The position numbers and the translations under genes were made by a program. From contig OZ244839.1 of assembly GCA_965220825.1 (NCBI GenBank), positions 3,215,726 through 3,279,725 on the forward strand: 64,000 nt of DNA, written 5' to 3'. The number at the start of each line of letters is the position of its first letter. The first letter of the stretch is position 1. Positions 35,792-43,983 of this stretch are shown here, piece after piece. This stretch comes from G965220825 sp965220825 (GTDB lineage Bacteria; Pseudomonadota; Alphaproteobacteria; UBA828). The notes under the pieces are model-generated. The model was not told where the DNA came from, made no database searches, and saw only the letters and a list, made by a program, of their open reading frames with translations.

Positions 35792-37087
35792 TCAGGCGGC
35801 GAGCCGCGCGATTCCGGCGGCCAATACCCGCGCACCGGCGCCGAAATCCGCGAGCGTCATGCTCTCGTCCGGATTGTGGCTGCCATGGGCGTTCCGGACC
35901 AGTACCATGGCTGCCGCGATGCCGGCGCGGCGGAAGACCGCGGCGTCGTGGCCCACGGTGGCGAAGCGCCGGGTCGCGATGCCGAGCGCCGCCGCCTGCT
36001 CCTCGAGCACGGCACGGAGGCCGCGGTCCAGAAGCACGGGCGGTGCGCGGAAACAGTCTCCCAGTTCGAAGCGGACGTTCCGCCGGGCGCCGATCTCGGC
36101 GGCCTGCGCTTCCACTTCCGCGAGGCAGCGGTCCAGAAAGCGCCGGTCCGTACCGCCGAAATTGAGGGTGAAGTCGCACCGCCCCGGTATCTTGGTCATG
36201 CCGTGATGGGCCGCGTCGGTGAAGAGCTTGCCGACGGTGAAGACCGTATCCGGCGTTCCCGCCGCCTCCCGCGCGATCCAGAACGCCTCCAGCGCCCCGG
36301 CCAGTTCCGCGGTCGCCAGCACGGTGTCCTGCCGCGCGAGTCGGGGTGTGGCGCCCGAATGGTCGTAGCGTCCGAGGCAGCGGGCGTAGGGCCAGCGAAG
36401 ATTGCCGCGGATGGCGGTCGGGACGGCGACCGGCACGTCCTCCGCCACGAGGATAGGCCCCTGCTCGATATGAAGCTCGAGAAAGGCGGAGCTGTTGGCG
36501 GAGGAGATGCAGGGCTCGGGCACCTCCCGCAGCGCACTCGGGTCGAAACCCGCCTCCGTCATGTGCCGGGCGAGGGTGCGGCCGGTGTCCGAGCGGCGGA
36601 GCTCGTCGAGCAGGTGGAGCGGAAGGTCGCCGGTGGCGAGGCGGCTGCCGACGAACGGGATGCCGAACCACACGCTCTCTTCCCCGCGGGTGCCGATGGC
36701 GGCGACGTCGCATGCGGGCGTCCAGCCCATATCGCGGAACGCGGCCAGGACGACGAGCCCGGCAACGGCACCCGCGAGCCCGTCGTAATGCCCGCCCGCC
36801 GGCACCGAATCGAGATGAGAGCCGGTGAGAACGGCGGGCCTGCCCCGGTCGCGACCCGGCAATGTGCAGCGCAGATTTCCGGCGCGGTCGAACGCCGTAT
36901 CGAGTTCGAGCGCGCGGGCCGCCTGCGCGAGGCTCGCAGCCGCCGCTCCGTCCCGCTCGCTCCAGGCGGGCCGCGTGACGCCTGCATCGTCGCGGCTCGC
37001 GGCCCGGATTTCGTCGAAGAGCGATTCCGCGAGGGGCAGGCGTTGGTCCACGGCGGTGCTCAGCACGTCGAGCCTGGGGGCGTTCAC
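35792..37087 (-). CDS. Zn-dependent N-carbamoyl amino acid hydrolase / allantoate amidohydrolase family
   Basis: This 431-residue M20-type amidase has metal ligands H91 ('GSHLDSVP'), D102 ('GGHYDGLAG'), the E136-E137 pair ('GTRGEESVW'), 'LELHIEQGP' and a final His-Asp segment 'TVGHDAAVF'. The family (AllC, HyuC, beta-ureidopropionase) removes ureido groups from linear ureides. It is the best local candidate for a ureidomalonase, but this is inference. Its start overlaps the end of the upstream LLM gene by four bases. Confidence 0.92.
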   Translation of the reverse strand: MNAPRLDVLSTAVDQRLPLAESLFDEIRAASRDDAGVTRPAWSERDGAAAASLAQAARALELDTAFDRAGNLRCTLPGRDRGRPAVLTGSHLDSVPAGGHYDGLAGAVAGLVVLAAFRDMGWTPACDVAAIGTRGEESVWFGIPFVGSRLATGDLPLHLLDELRRSDTGRTLARHMTEAGFDPSALREVPEPCISSANSSAFLELHIEQGPILVAEDVPVAVPTAIRGNLRWPYARCLGRYDHSGATPRLARQDTVLATAELAGALEAFWIAREAAGTPDTVFTVGKLFTDAAHHGMTKIPGRCDFTLNFGGTDRRFLDRCLAEVEAQAAEIGARRNVRFELGDCFRAPPVLLDRGLRAVLEEQAAALGIATRRFATVGHDAAVFRRAGIAAAMVLVRNAHGSHNPDESMTLADFGAGARVLAAGIARLAA

Positions 37088-38085
37088 GGCGCGAAGACCT
37101 CGAGGATCTCGTCGTAATTGCGGCTGAGCGGGATCAGGATCAGGCCGTCGAGGCCCGTGTCGAGCCAGCGCGCGGCGCTTGCGAGGCAGTCGTCGGGCGT
37201 GCCATGGGCGATCAACTCGTCGACCATTTCATCGTCCACCAGGTGCATGGCGTCCTCGATGCCGCCGGGCCGGGGCGGCCAGCCGCCCATGGCCCGCTCG
37301 ATTCGGGCCAGACGGTCCCGGGGGAAGTCCCAGGCCTTGGCGAAGTGGGGTTGCTGGCCCAGATACTGGGTCACGAGGCGCTTGGCGTCGTAGAGGGCTT
37401 TGCCGCGGTCCGCATCCATGGAGACGTTCACGAGCTGAAGTTTTTCCAGATCGCCGAGCGAGCGTCCGCTGCGCGCCGCGCCCGCTTCCATCCGCTCCAG
37501 CGACCGGCGCGTATAGGCGGGCGAAAGGATGCCGTTGATCAGCGCCCCGTCGGCGATCTCGCCCGCGAGCTCCATCATCCGGGGGCCGGTGGGGCCGATG
37601 AAGATTTTCACCGCGGGCGGGATGCGCGCGTCGCCATGGCCGAGATCCAGGGTGAGGTCGCGCACCCGCACCATCGGCCCCTCGTGGGTCACGCCGTCCT
37701 CGAGTGCCAGCAGCCGGCGCAGCACGCCCACATAATCGCGCATCTGGGAGAGCGGCTTGCGGCGCTCGATGCCCTGCTTCCAGGCGAGCGGGTCCCAATA
37801 GGCACCGAGGCCGAGGTTCATCCGCCCGGGCGCGAGATTGTCGAGCGTCGCGAAGGTCATGGCCATGAGTGCGGGCCCGCGGGTCCAGCTGTTGACGATA
37901 CAGCTCCCGAGGCGCACCCGTTCGGTGACGGCGGCCATGGCGCCCAGCACCGAGACCGCGTCGCGGGCGAGGCGTGTTTCGGTCACCCAGAGCGAATCGT
38001 AGCCGAGCGCTTCGGCGCGGGCCGCGAGGCGGAGCTGCTCGCGGACGCCGGGGCGGTCCAGAAAGCCGAAACCGAGCCCGCTCAC
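37084..38085 (-). CDS. LLM-class flavin-dependent oxidoreductase
   Basis: This 333-residue luciferase-like protein resembles F420-dependent methylene-tetrahydromethanopterin reductase-type LLM enzymes in layout ('ARAEALGYDSLWVTE', 'RVRLGSCIVNSWTRGP', 'PGRMNLGLGAYW'). It could use FMN or F420; no F420 genes are in the window. RutA, which opens the uracil ring, is a distant member of the same superfamily. It overlaps both neighbours by four bases, so it is part of a tightly coupled four-gene operon. Confidence 0.9.
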   Translation of the reverse strand: MSGLGFGFLDRPGVREQLRLAARAEALGYDSLWVTETRLARDAVSVLGAMAAVTERVRLGSCIVNSWTRGPALMAMTFATLDNLAPGRMNLGLGAYWDPLAWKQGIERRKPLSQMRDYVGVLRRLLALEDGVTHEGPMVRVRDLTLDLGHGDARIPPAVKIFIGPTGPRMMELAGEIADGALINGILSPAYTRRSLERMEAGAARSGRSLGDLEKLQLVNVSMDADRGKALYDAKRLVTQYLGQQPHFAKAWDFPRDRLARIERAMGGWPPRPGGIEDAMHLVDDEMVDELIAHGTPDDCLASAARWLDTGLDGLILIPLSRNYDEILEVFAP

Positions 38086-39110
38086 CCGGTTTCGCCTGCG
38101 CGGCCTTGTGTCGCGCCGGTCTCCTTCGCCGTCTTCGCAAGCAGATGCGCACCCGATGTCGTGGGCGCATAGCGCGGCGGATCGTCCGGCCCCCGGCAGG
38201 TGGGCAGGCAGGCGATCTCGGCATCATGGTTGGGTTGGTGGAAGAAGGCGATGGAAAGCCGCCGGCTGCTCGACAGCCGTTCCGGTGGCGGGTTCGCCAC
38301 GCGATGCAAGGTGGAGACCCAGCGGTCGTTCGTCCACTGGGCCATGAGGTCTCCCAGATTGACGACGAAGCGGCCCCGCACCGGCGCGACATCGAGCCAA
38401 TCCCCCTCCGGGCCTCGCACCTGGAGCCCGCCCGCGCCCGGCGTGGCCAGCAGGACGGTGAGGCTGCCATAGTCGGTGTGGGCGCCCGTGCGAAGCTGGC
38501 GGGGGAGCGGCGGGCCGCTTGCCTTCGCGAAATGGTTGAGCCGCATGGCGGTGATGTGGCGGTCGATCTTGTCCGTGAAGAAGTCCTCCGGCATGGCGAG
38601 CGCCCGGGCGGCGATACGCATCAAGTCGGCGGCGAGGCGCTCCATGGCGCGGTAATAGGCGCAGAGCCGGCGGCGGCAGCCCAAGGGCCGTTCGGGCCAG
38701 ATGTTGGGCTCGAACCAGCTGTCGCGATGGGCGGTGTAGTAGGGCTCGTCGGGCAGGCCGAACCGTCCGAAGGTAAAGGCTTCCATCAGGTCCGGCGGCG
38801 AGTCCTCGCCCAGCGTATAGGAGAGCGCGTTACCGCCCACCGGCATGTAGCCCCGGCGAAAACCCCCCTTTGGCGAGATCCAGCGCCGCTTCTCCGCATC
38901 GTCCAGGTCGAAGAACGCCCAGGCGGCGGCGATCGCCTCGTCGCACAGCTCTCGGGGCACGCCATGGCCGCCCACGGTGAGGAAACCGATCCGTCGGCAG
39001 GCGTCGTCGACCGCACGTGCGACGTCCCGCTTCCCCGCCTCGCCGCCTTCGAGGAACGGCGAAATGTCTATGAAGGGGACGGCGCTTTCGGTCATCGGCG
39101 GCGTGTGCAC
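38082..39110 (-). CDS. isopenicillin N synthase-like 2-oxoglutarate/Fe(II) dioxygenase (copy 3)
   Basis: This 342-residue dioxygenase has the N-terminal 'PFIDISPFLEGGEAGKRD', iron ligands in 'GAHTDYGSL' and 'TLHRVAN' and the 2-oxoglutarate arginine in 'RRLSIAFF'. It is the first gene of the minus-strand operon with the LLM enzyme, carbamoylase and amidohydrolase, and is divergent from a peptide-type ABC importer. Thymine 7-hydroxylase belongs to this family, so oxidation of a methylated pyrimidine is one possible role. Confidence 0.92.
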   Translation of the reverse strand: MHTPPMTESAVPFIDISPFLEGGEAGKRDVARAVDDACRRIGFLTVGGHGVPRELCDEAIAAAWAFFDLDDAEKRRWISPKGGFRRGYMPVGGNALSYTLGEDSPPDLMEAFTFGRFGLPDEPYYTAHRDSWFEPNIWPERPLGCRRRLCAYYRAMERLAADLMRIAARALAMPEDFFTDKIDRHITAMRLNHFAKASGPPLPRQLRTGAHTDYGSLTVLLATPGAGGLQVRGPEGDWLDVAPVRGRFVVNLGDLMAQWTNDRWVSTLHRVANPPPERLSSSRRLSIAFFHQPNHDAEIACLPTCRGPDDPPRYAPTTSGAHLLAKTAKETGATQGRAGETG

Positions 39111-39120
39111 GGGTGTCCGG

Positions 39121-39149
39121 TTGACACGGATTGCACCGTCTCTCTAAAA
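39121..39149 (+). promoter_or_regulatory. candidate sigma-70 promoter of the dipeptide-type ABC operon
   Basis: A perfect TTGACA (39121-39126) is followed by a 16-base spacer and TCTAAA (39143-39148, four of six -10 positions). It lies in the 123-base divergent gap, about 85 bases upstream of the binding-protein start, leaving room for a short leader. Confidence 0.55.
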
Positions 39150-39233
39150 CGGCGCTTGATGCACAGCATAGCCGCCGCGGCTTCGTTGCGCATTGGATAA
39201 CAACGCCAATCGATAGAGGTCGGGAGGGAGCTC

Positions 39234-40901
39234 ATGTCCAACATCCGCGACGGACGCTGGTCCGTCAGCCGCCGCAACATGCTCAAGGGAACAGCCGCAT
39301 TCGCCGGCGCAGCCGCCATGCCCGGCCTGCTTCGCAGCCGTCCGGCGGAGGCCGCCTCGCCTCCCGGCACCATGGTGATCGCGGCGCCCGCGACACCGCA
39401 GAGCCTGGACAGCGAATATGACGTGAGCCTCGGTACCTTCGAATCGGTCGCCGCTTGCTACGATTCCCTGGTGGAGTTCGAGAAGATTCCCGATCCCGGC
39501 GTGCCCACCGCGCTCCGGGAGGACATCAGGGACTACCCGGAGAGGCCCGGCCGCGTAAACATGAAAGGCAAACTCGCCGAAAGCTGGGAGATCGATCCCG
39601 ACAGCGCGCGGGTCGTCTTCAAGCTTCGCGAGGGCGTCAAGAGCAACTGGGGCAACGAGCTCACCGCGGAAGACGTGGTCTGGACCTGGCATCGCAAGCT
39701 CGCGCTGGGTGCCATCGGCGGCTTCTTCGCCAACACCATCGACCTGACGCGGCCGGAGCAGATCAAGGCAGAGAGCAAATACGCCGTTTCGTTCAACCTG
39801 GACGCGCCGAATCCGCTGCTGCTCAAGCTTCAGCCCAATCTCTACAACCCGATCTACGATTCCACCAAGCTCAAGGAAGTGGCGACGGATGACGATCCGT
39901 GGGCCAAGAGCTTCCTGGAGAACGAAACCGCGGGCTTCGGACCGTACCGCATCGCCCAGCTCGTTCGCGGCCAGCAGGCGGTCTTCAAGGCGCGGGAGGA
40001 CTATTACGCCGGCAAGCCCGCCATGGACACGGTGATCTTCAAGGAAGTGCCGACGTCGGCCAACCGGGTCCAGCTCCTGCAAGGCGGCGCCGTGGATATC
40101 GCGCAATATCTCCAGCCGCTCGAGATCATCAGCCTGCGCCAAGCGCAGGGCGTTACCGTCGAGACGATCCCGGCCACCTTCATGCTGTGGATCGAACTCA
40201 ACGCCAAGATGGAGCCGTTCGACAATATCGACGTGCGCCGGGCAATGAACTTCGCCTTCCCGCAGGAGCAGATCATCAAGACGGTGTTCCAGGATCTCGC
40301 GAGCCCGCTCACCGGCTGCATGCCCGACATGTATCCGGGCTTCAACGCCGCCTACAACGAATATGCCAAGCAGGATCTCGACATGGCGCGGGAGCTGCTG
40401 AAGGGCGCGGGCTACGGCAACGGGTTCAAGACGACGCTCTCCTACAATGCGGGCGAGCCGACGCAGGAGCCCACCGCCATCCTGTTCCAGAGCGCGCTGA
40501 AGGAGATCGGCGTCGACTTGCAGCTCCGCAAGGTGCCGGCGGCGACCTTCTACAACTTCGTCACCCAGCGCGAGCAGCCCATGATCTTCTACCTGGATTC
40601 GCCCTGGTGCCCCGATCCGGGCTACTCGATGAACCTCTACTTCCACTCCAAGTCCTTCATCAACTACAGCAACTATGTGAACCTGGAAGTCGACCGGCTC
40701 ATCGACGAGGCGGCCCGCACCGCGGACATGGACGCCCGCCTCGCCAATATGGACGAGGTCCAAAAGATCGTCATGAAGGAGGCGCCCTGGGTGTTCGGCG
40801 TGTTCACGAACTACAGCATGGCGCGGCGGTCGGACCTGATGGGGTGGACCTATTACACCTCCAACAACATCCGCTTCCAGGATTTCTATCGCGAATCCTG
40901 A
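39234..40901 (+). CDS. ABC transporter substrate-binding protein, DppA/OppA-like (SBP_bac_5), Tat-exported
   Basis: This 555-residue family 5 binding protein has a twin-arginine signal ('SRRNMLKGTAAFAGAAAM') ending near 'AEAAS'. Typical internal segments are 'AESWEIDPDSARVVFKLREG' in part and 'DIDVRRAMNFAFPQEQII'-like. The family carries peptides, nickel, opines and other small molecules. GGGAGGGAG lies just before the ATG. The neighbouring ureide and pyrimidine genes suggest an amide or ureide ligand, but this is not shown. Confidence 0.93.
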   Translation: MSNIRDGRWSVSRRNMLKGTAAFAGAAAMPGLLRSRPAEAASPPGTMVIAAPATPQSLDSEYDVSLGTFESVAACYDSLVEFEKIPDPGVPTALREDIRDYPERPGRVNMKGKLAESWEIDPDSARVVFKLREGVKSNWGNELTAEDVVWTWHRKLALGAIGGFFANTIDLTRPEQIKAESKYAVSFNLDAPNPLLLKLQPNLYNPIYDSTKLKEVATDDDPWAKSFLENETAGFGPYRIAQLVRGQQAVFKAREDYYAGKPAMDTVIFKEVPTSANRVQLLQGGAVDIAQYLQPLEIISLRQAQGVTVETIPATFMLWIELNAKMEPFDNIDVRRAMNFAFPQEQIIKTVFQDLASPLTGCMPDMYPGFNAAYNEYAKQDLDMARELLKGAGYGNGFKTTLSYNAGEPTQEPTAILFQSALKEIGVDLQLRKVPAATFYNFVTQREQPMIFYLDSPWCPDPGYSMNLYFHSKSFINYSNYVNLEVDRLIDEAARTADMDARLANMDEVQKIVMKEAPWVFGVFTNYSMARRSDLMGWTYYTSNNIRFQDFYRES

Positions 40902-40959
40902 TCAAGAAGCGCGTCGATTGTCGCTTTCCGGCCGCGGGCCGTTGCGCGGGTAACGGTCC

Positions 40960-41946
40960 GTGGCCAGCACACCGGCGGGGCCGGCCGGCTCCGCGGCGGC
41001 AGCCCCTGGCGTTGGCAAGGGCGAGGCCCGCAGGGACGCCTCGCTCGCCTTCAAGCTCCGTTTTCTCTGGGTCTTTCTGTGCGCCCGGCCGCTGTTCGCG
41101 CTGGGCTATATCATCGTCGCGCTCGTCATCCTGCTGGCGATCTTCGCGCCCCTGATCGCGCCCTATCCCCCCGAGGTCGCCAATCCGGAGGATTACCTTC
41201 AGCCACCGAGCTGGCGGCATCTGCTGGGCACCGACAACACCGGCATGGATATTCTGAGCCGGACGATCTACGCGCCGCGTATCGACCTCACCATCGCCAT
41301 CGCCGGTACCGCCATCTCGGCGGTGATCGGCTCGTTCGTCGGTGCGTTGGTGGGCTACTACCAGGAGATGGGCGGCGTTCGCAGCTTCGTTGCGGGCTTC
41401 ATCATGCGCTCGGCGGACGTGCTCCAGGCCTTCCCCGTGTTCGTCTTCGCCATCGCCCTGGTGGCGATCTTCGGACAGAGCCTGCAGAGCATCATCGCCG
41501 CGATCGCGTTCGTCAACGCGCCGATCTATCTGCGCCTGATGCGGAGCCAGGTGCTCTCGATTCGCGGCATGCGCTTCGTGGAAGCGTCCTATGTTTCCGG
41601 TGCGTCCGACTTCGGCATCATGCTGCGCCACATCATCCCCAACTCGCTGGCGCCGGTATTGAGCCAGATTTCCGTCAATATCGGCTGGTCCGTTCTGCTG
41701 ACGGCGGCGCTCAGTTTCGTCGGTGCGGGCGTGGAGGCGCCGACGCCCGAATGGGGCAGCATGATCGCCATGGGCTTCCAAAACATCATCACCGGGCAGT
41801 GGTGGCCCTCGGTCTTCCCCGGTATCGCACTGGCGGTCACCGTCTTCGGCTTCGCGCTGGTCGGCGCGAGTGTCGAGGTGCTGGCGGATCCGGCGCGCCG
41901 GCGCGCGCTCGCCGGCACGCTGCGCGAGCGCAAGGGAGCGGGTTGA
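40960..41946 (+). CDS. ABC transporter permease, DppC-like
   Basis: This 328-residue permease has an N-terminal cytoplasmic lead, a first helix ('YIIVALVILLAIFAPLIAP') and the family segment 'LLGTDNTGMDILSRTIYAPR' in part. The coupling motif reads 'EASYVSGASDFGIMLRHIIPN'-like. The GTG start is the only reasonable one before the first helix. The DppC-like gene comes before the DppB-like gene, an order opposite to the E. coli dpp operon. Confidence 0.93.
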   Translation: MASTPAGPAGSAAAAPGVGKGEARRDASLAFKLRFLWVFLCARPLFALGYIIVALVILLAIFAPLIAPYPPEVANPEDYLQPPSWRHLLGTDNTGMDILSRTIYAPRIDLTIAIAGTAISAVIGSFVGALVGYYQEMGGVRSFVAGFIMRSADVLQAFPVFVFAIALVAIFGQSLQSIIAAIAFVNAPIYLRLMRSQVLSIRGMRFVEASYVSGASDFGIMLRHIIPNSLAPVLSQISVNIGWSVLLTAALSFVGAGVEAPTPEWGSMIAMGFQNIITGQWWPSVFPGIALAVTVFGFALVGASVEVLADPARRRALAGTLRERKGAG

Positions 41947-41953
41947 GCCGGTC

Positions 41954-42964
41954 ATGCGGATCGCGCGCTATATAGGCAAGCGCCTGCTGTTCATCGGGCC
42001 GCAGCTCTTCGGCATCGTGCTGGTGAGCTTCGTGCTGGTGAAGCTCATTCCGGGCGACCCCGCCGTTCTCATGCTGGGGCCCTTCGCCACCGAGGAGCAG
42101 CTCGCGAGGCTCCATGCGGAGATGGGTCTCGACGGCACGCTGCTGGACCAGTTCTGGATCTATCTCCAGAATCTGGTGCAGGGCGATCTGGGAACCTCCT
42201 GGCAGACGACGCGCCCGGTGGTGGAAGACCTCTTCATGCGCTTCCCCGCCACCATCGAGCTCATCACGCTCTCGCTGCTGCTGGCGTTGGGGATCGGCAT
42301 TCCGCTCGGCGTGGCGGCGGCCTACTTCCAGCGCTCCATCGTCAAGAAGTTCTCGGACTATTACGGGCTGATCGCCGGCGCCCTGCCGGATTTCTGGCTG
42401 GGCCTCGTGTTCGTCTATTTCTTCTACACTCTGCTGAACTGGACCTCGCCGCCGCTGGGCCGGCTCGACATCGCCGTGCTCGCGCCGCCGCCCTATACGA
42501 ACTTCCTGATCGTGGACAGCATCATCGATGGGAACTGGAAGGCGCTGGGCTCGGCGCTCGGCCATCTGATCCTGCCCGTGGTCACGCTCGGCGTCATCAA
42601 CGCCGCGCCCATCCTCAAAATGACCCAGGCCACCATGGAGCGCATGCTGGAATCCGACTTCGTTCGCTATGCCGACATGTGCGGCCTGCCGAAACCCATC
42701 GTCATCCGAAAAGCCTTTCGTAGCTCGCTTCCGTCGGTGGTCACCATCGTGAGCGTGCTCTACGGCTTTCTGATCGGCGGCGCGGTGCTGGTGGAGATCG
42801 TCTTCAGCTGGGGGGGTGCGGGGCAGTATGCGGTGCAGGGAGTCCTGAATGCGGACATCAACCCGGTGCTGGGCTTCGTGCTGTTCTCGGCCATTCTCTC
42901 GCTCATCATCTATCTGGTCGTCGATCTGATCTATTTTGCGATCGATCCTCGGATTCGCGGCTGA
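41954..42964 (+). CDS. ABC transporter permease, DppB-like
   Basis: This 336-residue permease begins 'MRIARYIGKRLLFIGPQL', typical of DppB, and has 'KLIPGDPAVLMLG', 'LGTSWQTTRPV' and 'IFSW'-like segments ('VLVEIVFSWGG'). It starts eight bases after the DppC-like stop, and its stop shares one base with the next start (TGATG). Confidence 0.94.
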   Translation: MRIARYIGKRLLFIGPQLFGIVLVSFVLVKLIPGDPAVLMLGPFATEEQLARLHAEMGLDGTLLDQFWIYLQNLVQGDLGTSWQTTRPVVEDLFMRFPATIELITLSLLLALGIGIPLGVAAAYFQRSIVKKFSDYYGLIAGALPDFWLGLVFVYFFYTLLNWTSPPLGRLDIAVLAPPPYTNFLIVDSIIDGNWKALGSALGHLILPVVTLGVINAAPILKMTQATMERMLESDFVRYADMCGLPKPIVIRKAFRSSLPSVVTIVSVLYGFLIGGAVLVEIVFSWGGAGQYAVQGVLNADINPVLGFVLFSAILSLIIYLVVDLIYFAIDPRIRG

Positions 42965-43983
42965 TGGCGGGCGCGCCCGGTTCGCCGCCGCAAGATGCGT
43001 CCGCCTCAGGCGGCGGGCCGATCCTCTCGGTGCAGGGGCTCAACGTCTCTTATCCGGTCTACGCGGCGGAGCCGATCCGGGGCCTGCGCGACTTCGACAT
43101 AGAGGTCGCACCGGGGGAGATCGTGGGCCTGGTGGGCGAATCGGGCTCCGGCAAGACGACTCTCGCGCGCGCCATCATGGGGCTCCTGGTACGGCCCGGC
43201 CGTGTCGACAGCGGCGCCATCGCCTTCGACGGGAAGGACATGCGCGCGCTGTCGGAGGAGGCGCTCCGGGCCGTGCGCGGGCGCGACATCGCCATGGTGA
43301 TCCCCAACCCGCGCAGCGAGCTCGATCCGCTGTTGACGGTGGGCCGGCAGATCGCGACGGTCGCGCGCACCCATCTCAAGATCGGGCGGGCCGCCGCCAA
43401 CGCCATGGCGCTCGACATGCTGAAGGCCGTGCAGATCCCCGATCCGGAGCGGCGCTTCAAGGCCTATCCCCACGAATTGAGCGGCGGCATGGCGCAGCGG
43501 GTGGTGATGGCGATCTCCCTGGTCTGCTCGCCGAAGTTCATCATCTCGGACGATGCGACCAGCGGGCTCGACGTGACGGTACAGGCACAGATTCTCGATC
43601 TCCTGCGCGCGCTCGCCCGGGAGCGCGACACCGCCATGCTCTTCATCACCCGGGATATCGGCATCACGGCCCATTTCTGCGATCGGGTGGCGGTGATCTA
43701 TGCCGGCGAAATTCTGGAGATCGCTCCTACGGCGAGCTTTTTCGAGAACCCGATGCATCCCTACAGCCTGATGCTGCTCGCGGCCTTCGCCCACAACGAG
43801 ACGCTCCGCGAGCGCTGGCACAAGCCGCTGGCCTCCCTCGCCGGCGCGCCCGCCGCCGGTTGCCACTACGCGCCCCGCTGCGTACGCGCCCGCAGCGATT
43901 GCAGCATGTCCCACCCGCCGCTGCGGGAGCTTGCGCCGGACCACTTCGTGCGCTGCGCCTATCCGGTGGAGCGCGCCCCGTGA
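42964..43983 (+). CDS. ABC transporter ATP-binding protein, DppD-like, with degenerate catalytic motifs
   Basis: This 339-residue ATPase keeps Walker A ('GESGSGKTT') and the signature 'LSGGMAQR', but three catalytic positions are changed. The Q-loop glutamine is proline (P114 in 'IPNPRSELDP'). The Walker B glutamate is aspartate (D197 in 'ISDDATSGLD'). The H-loop histidine is arginine (R230 in 'FITRDIG'). The codons in the DNA agree. The oligopeptide-type C-terminal cysteine cluster (after 'AGCHYAPRC') is intact. The subunit probably binds ATP but hydrolyses it poorly. The partner DppF-like gene overlaps by four bases. Confidence 0.93.
   Translation: MAGAPGSPPQDASASGGGPILSVQGLNVSYPVYAAEPIRGLRDFDIEVAPGEIVGLVGESGSGKTTLARAIMGLLVRPGRVDSGAIAFDGKDMRALSEEALRAVRGRDIAMVIPNPRSELDPLLTVGRQIATVARTHLKIGRAAANAMALDMLKAVQIPDPERRFKAYPHELSGGMAQRVVMAISLVCSPKFIISDDATSGLDVTVQAQILDLLRALARERDTAMLFITRDIGITAHFCDRVAVIYAGEILEIAPTASFFENPMHPYSLMLLAAFAHNETLRERWHKPLASLAGAPAAGCHYAPRCVRARSDCSMSHPPLRELAPDHFVRCAYPVERAP

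Noticed and set aside
34055..37117. 1020-codon plus-strand frame starting inside the barbiturase-family gene
   Set aside because: It runs antisense to the amidohydrolase and carbamoylase genes, both of which have full catalytic motifs, and its own sequence is low-complexity shadow.
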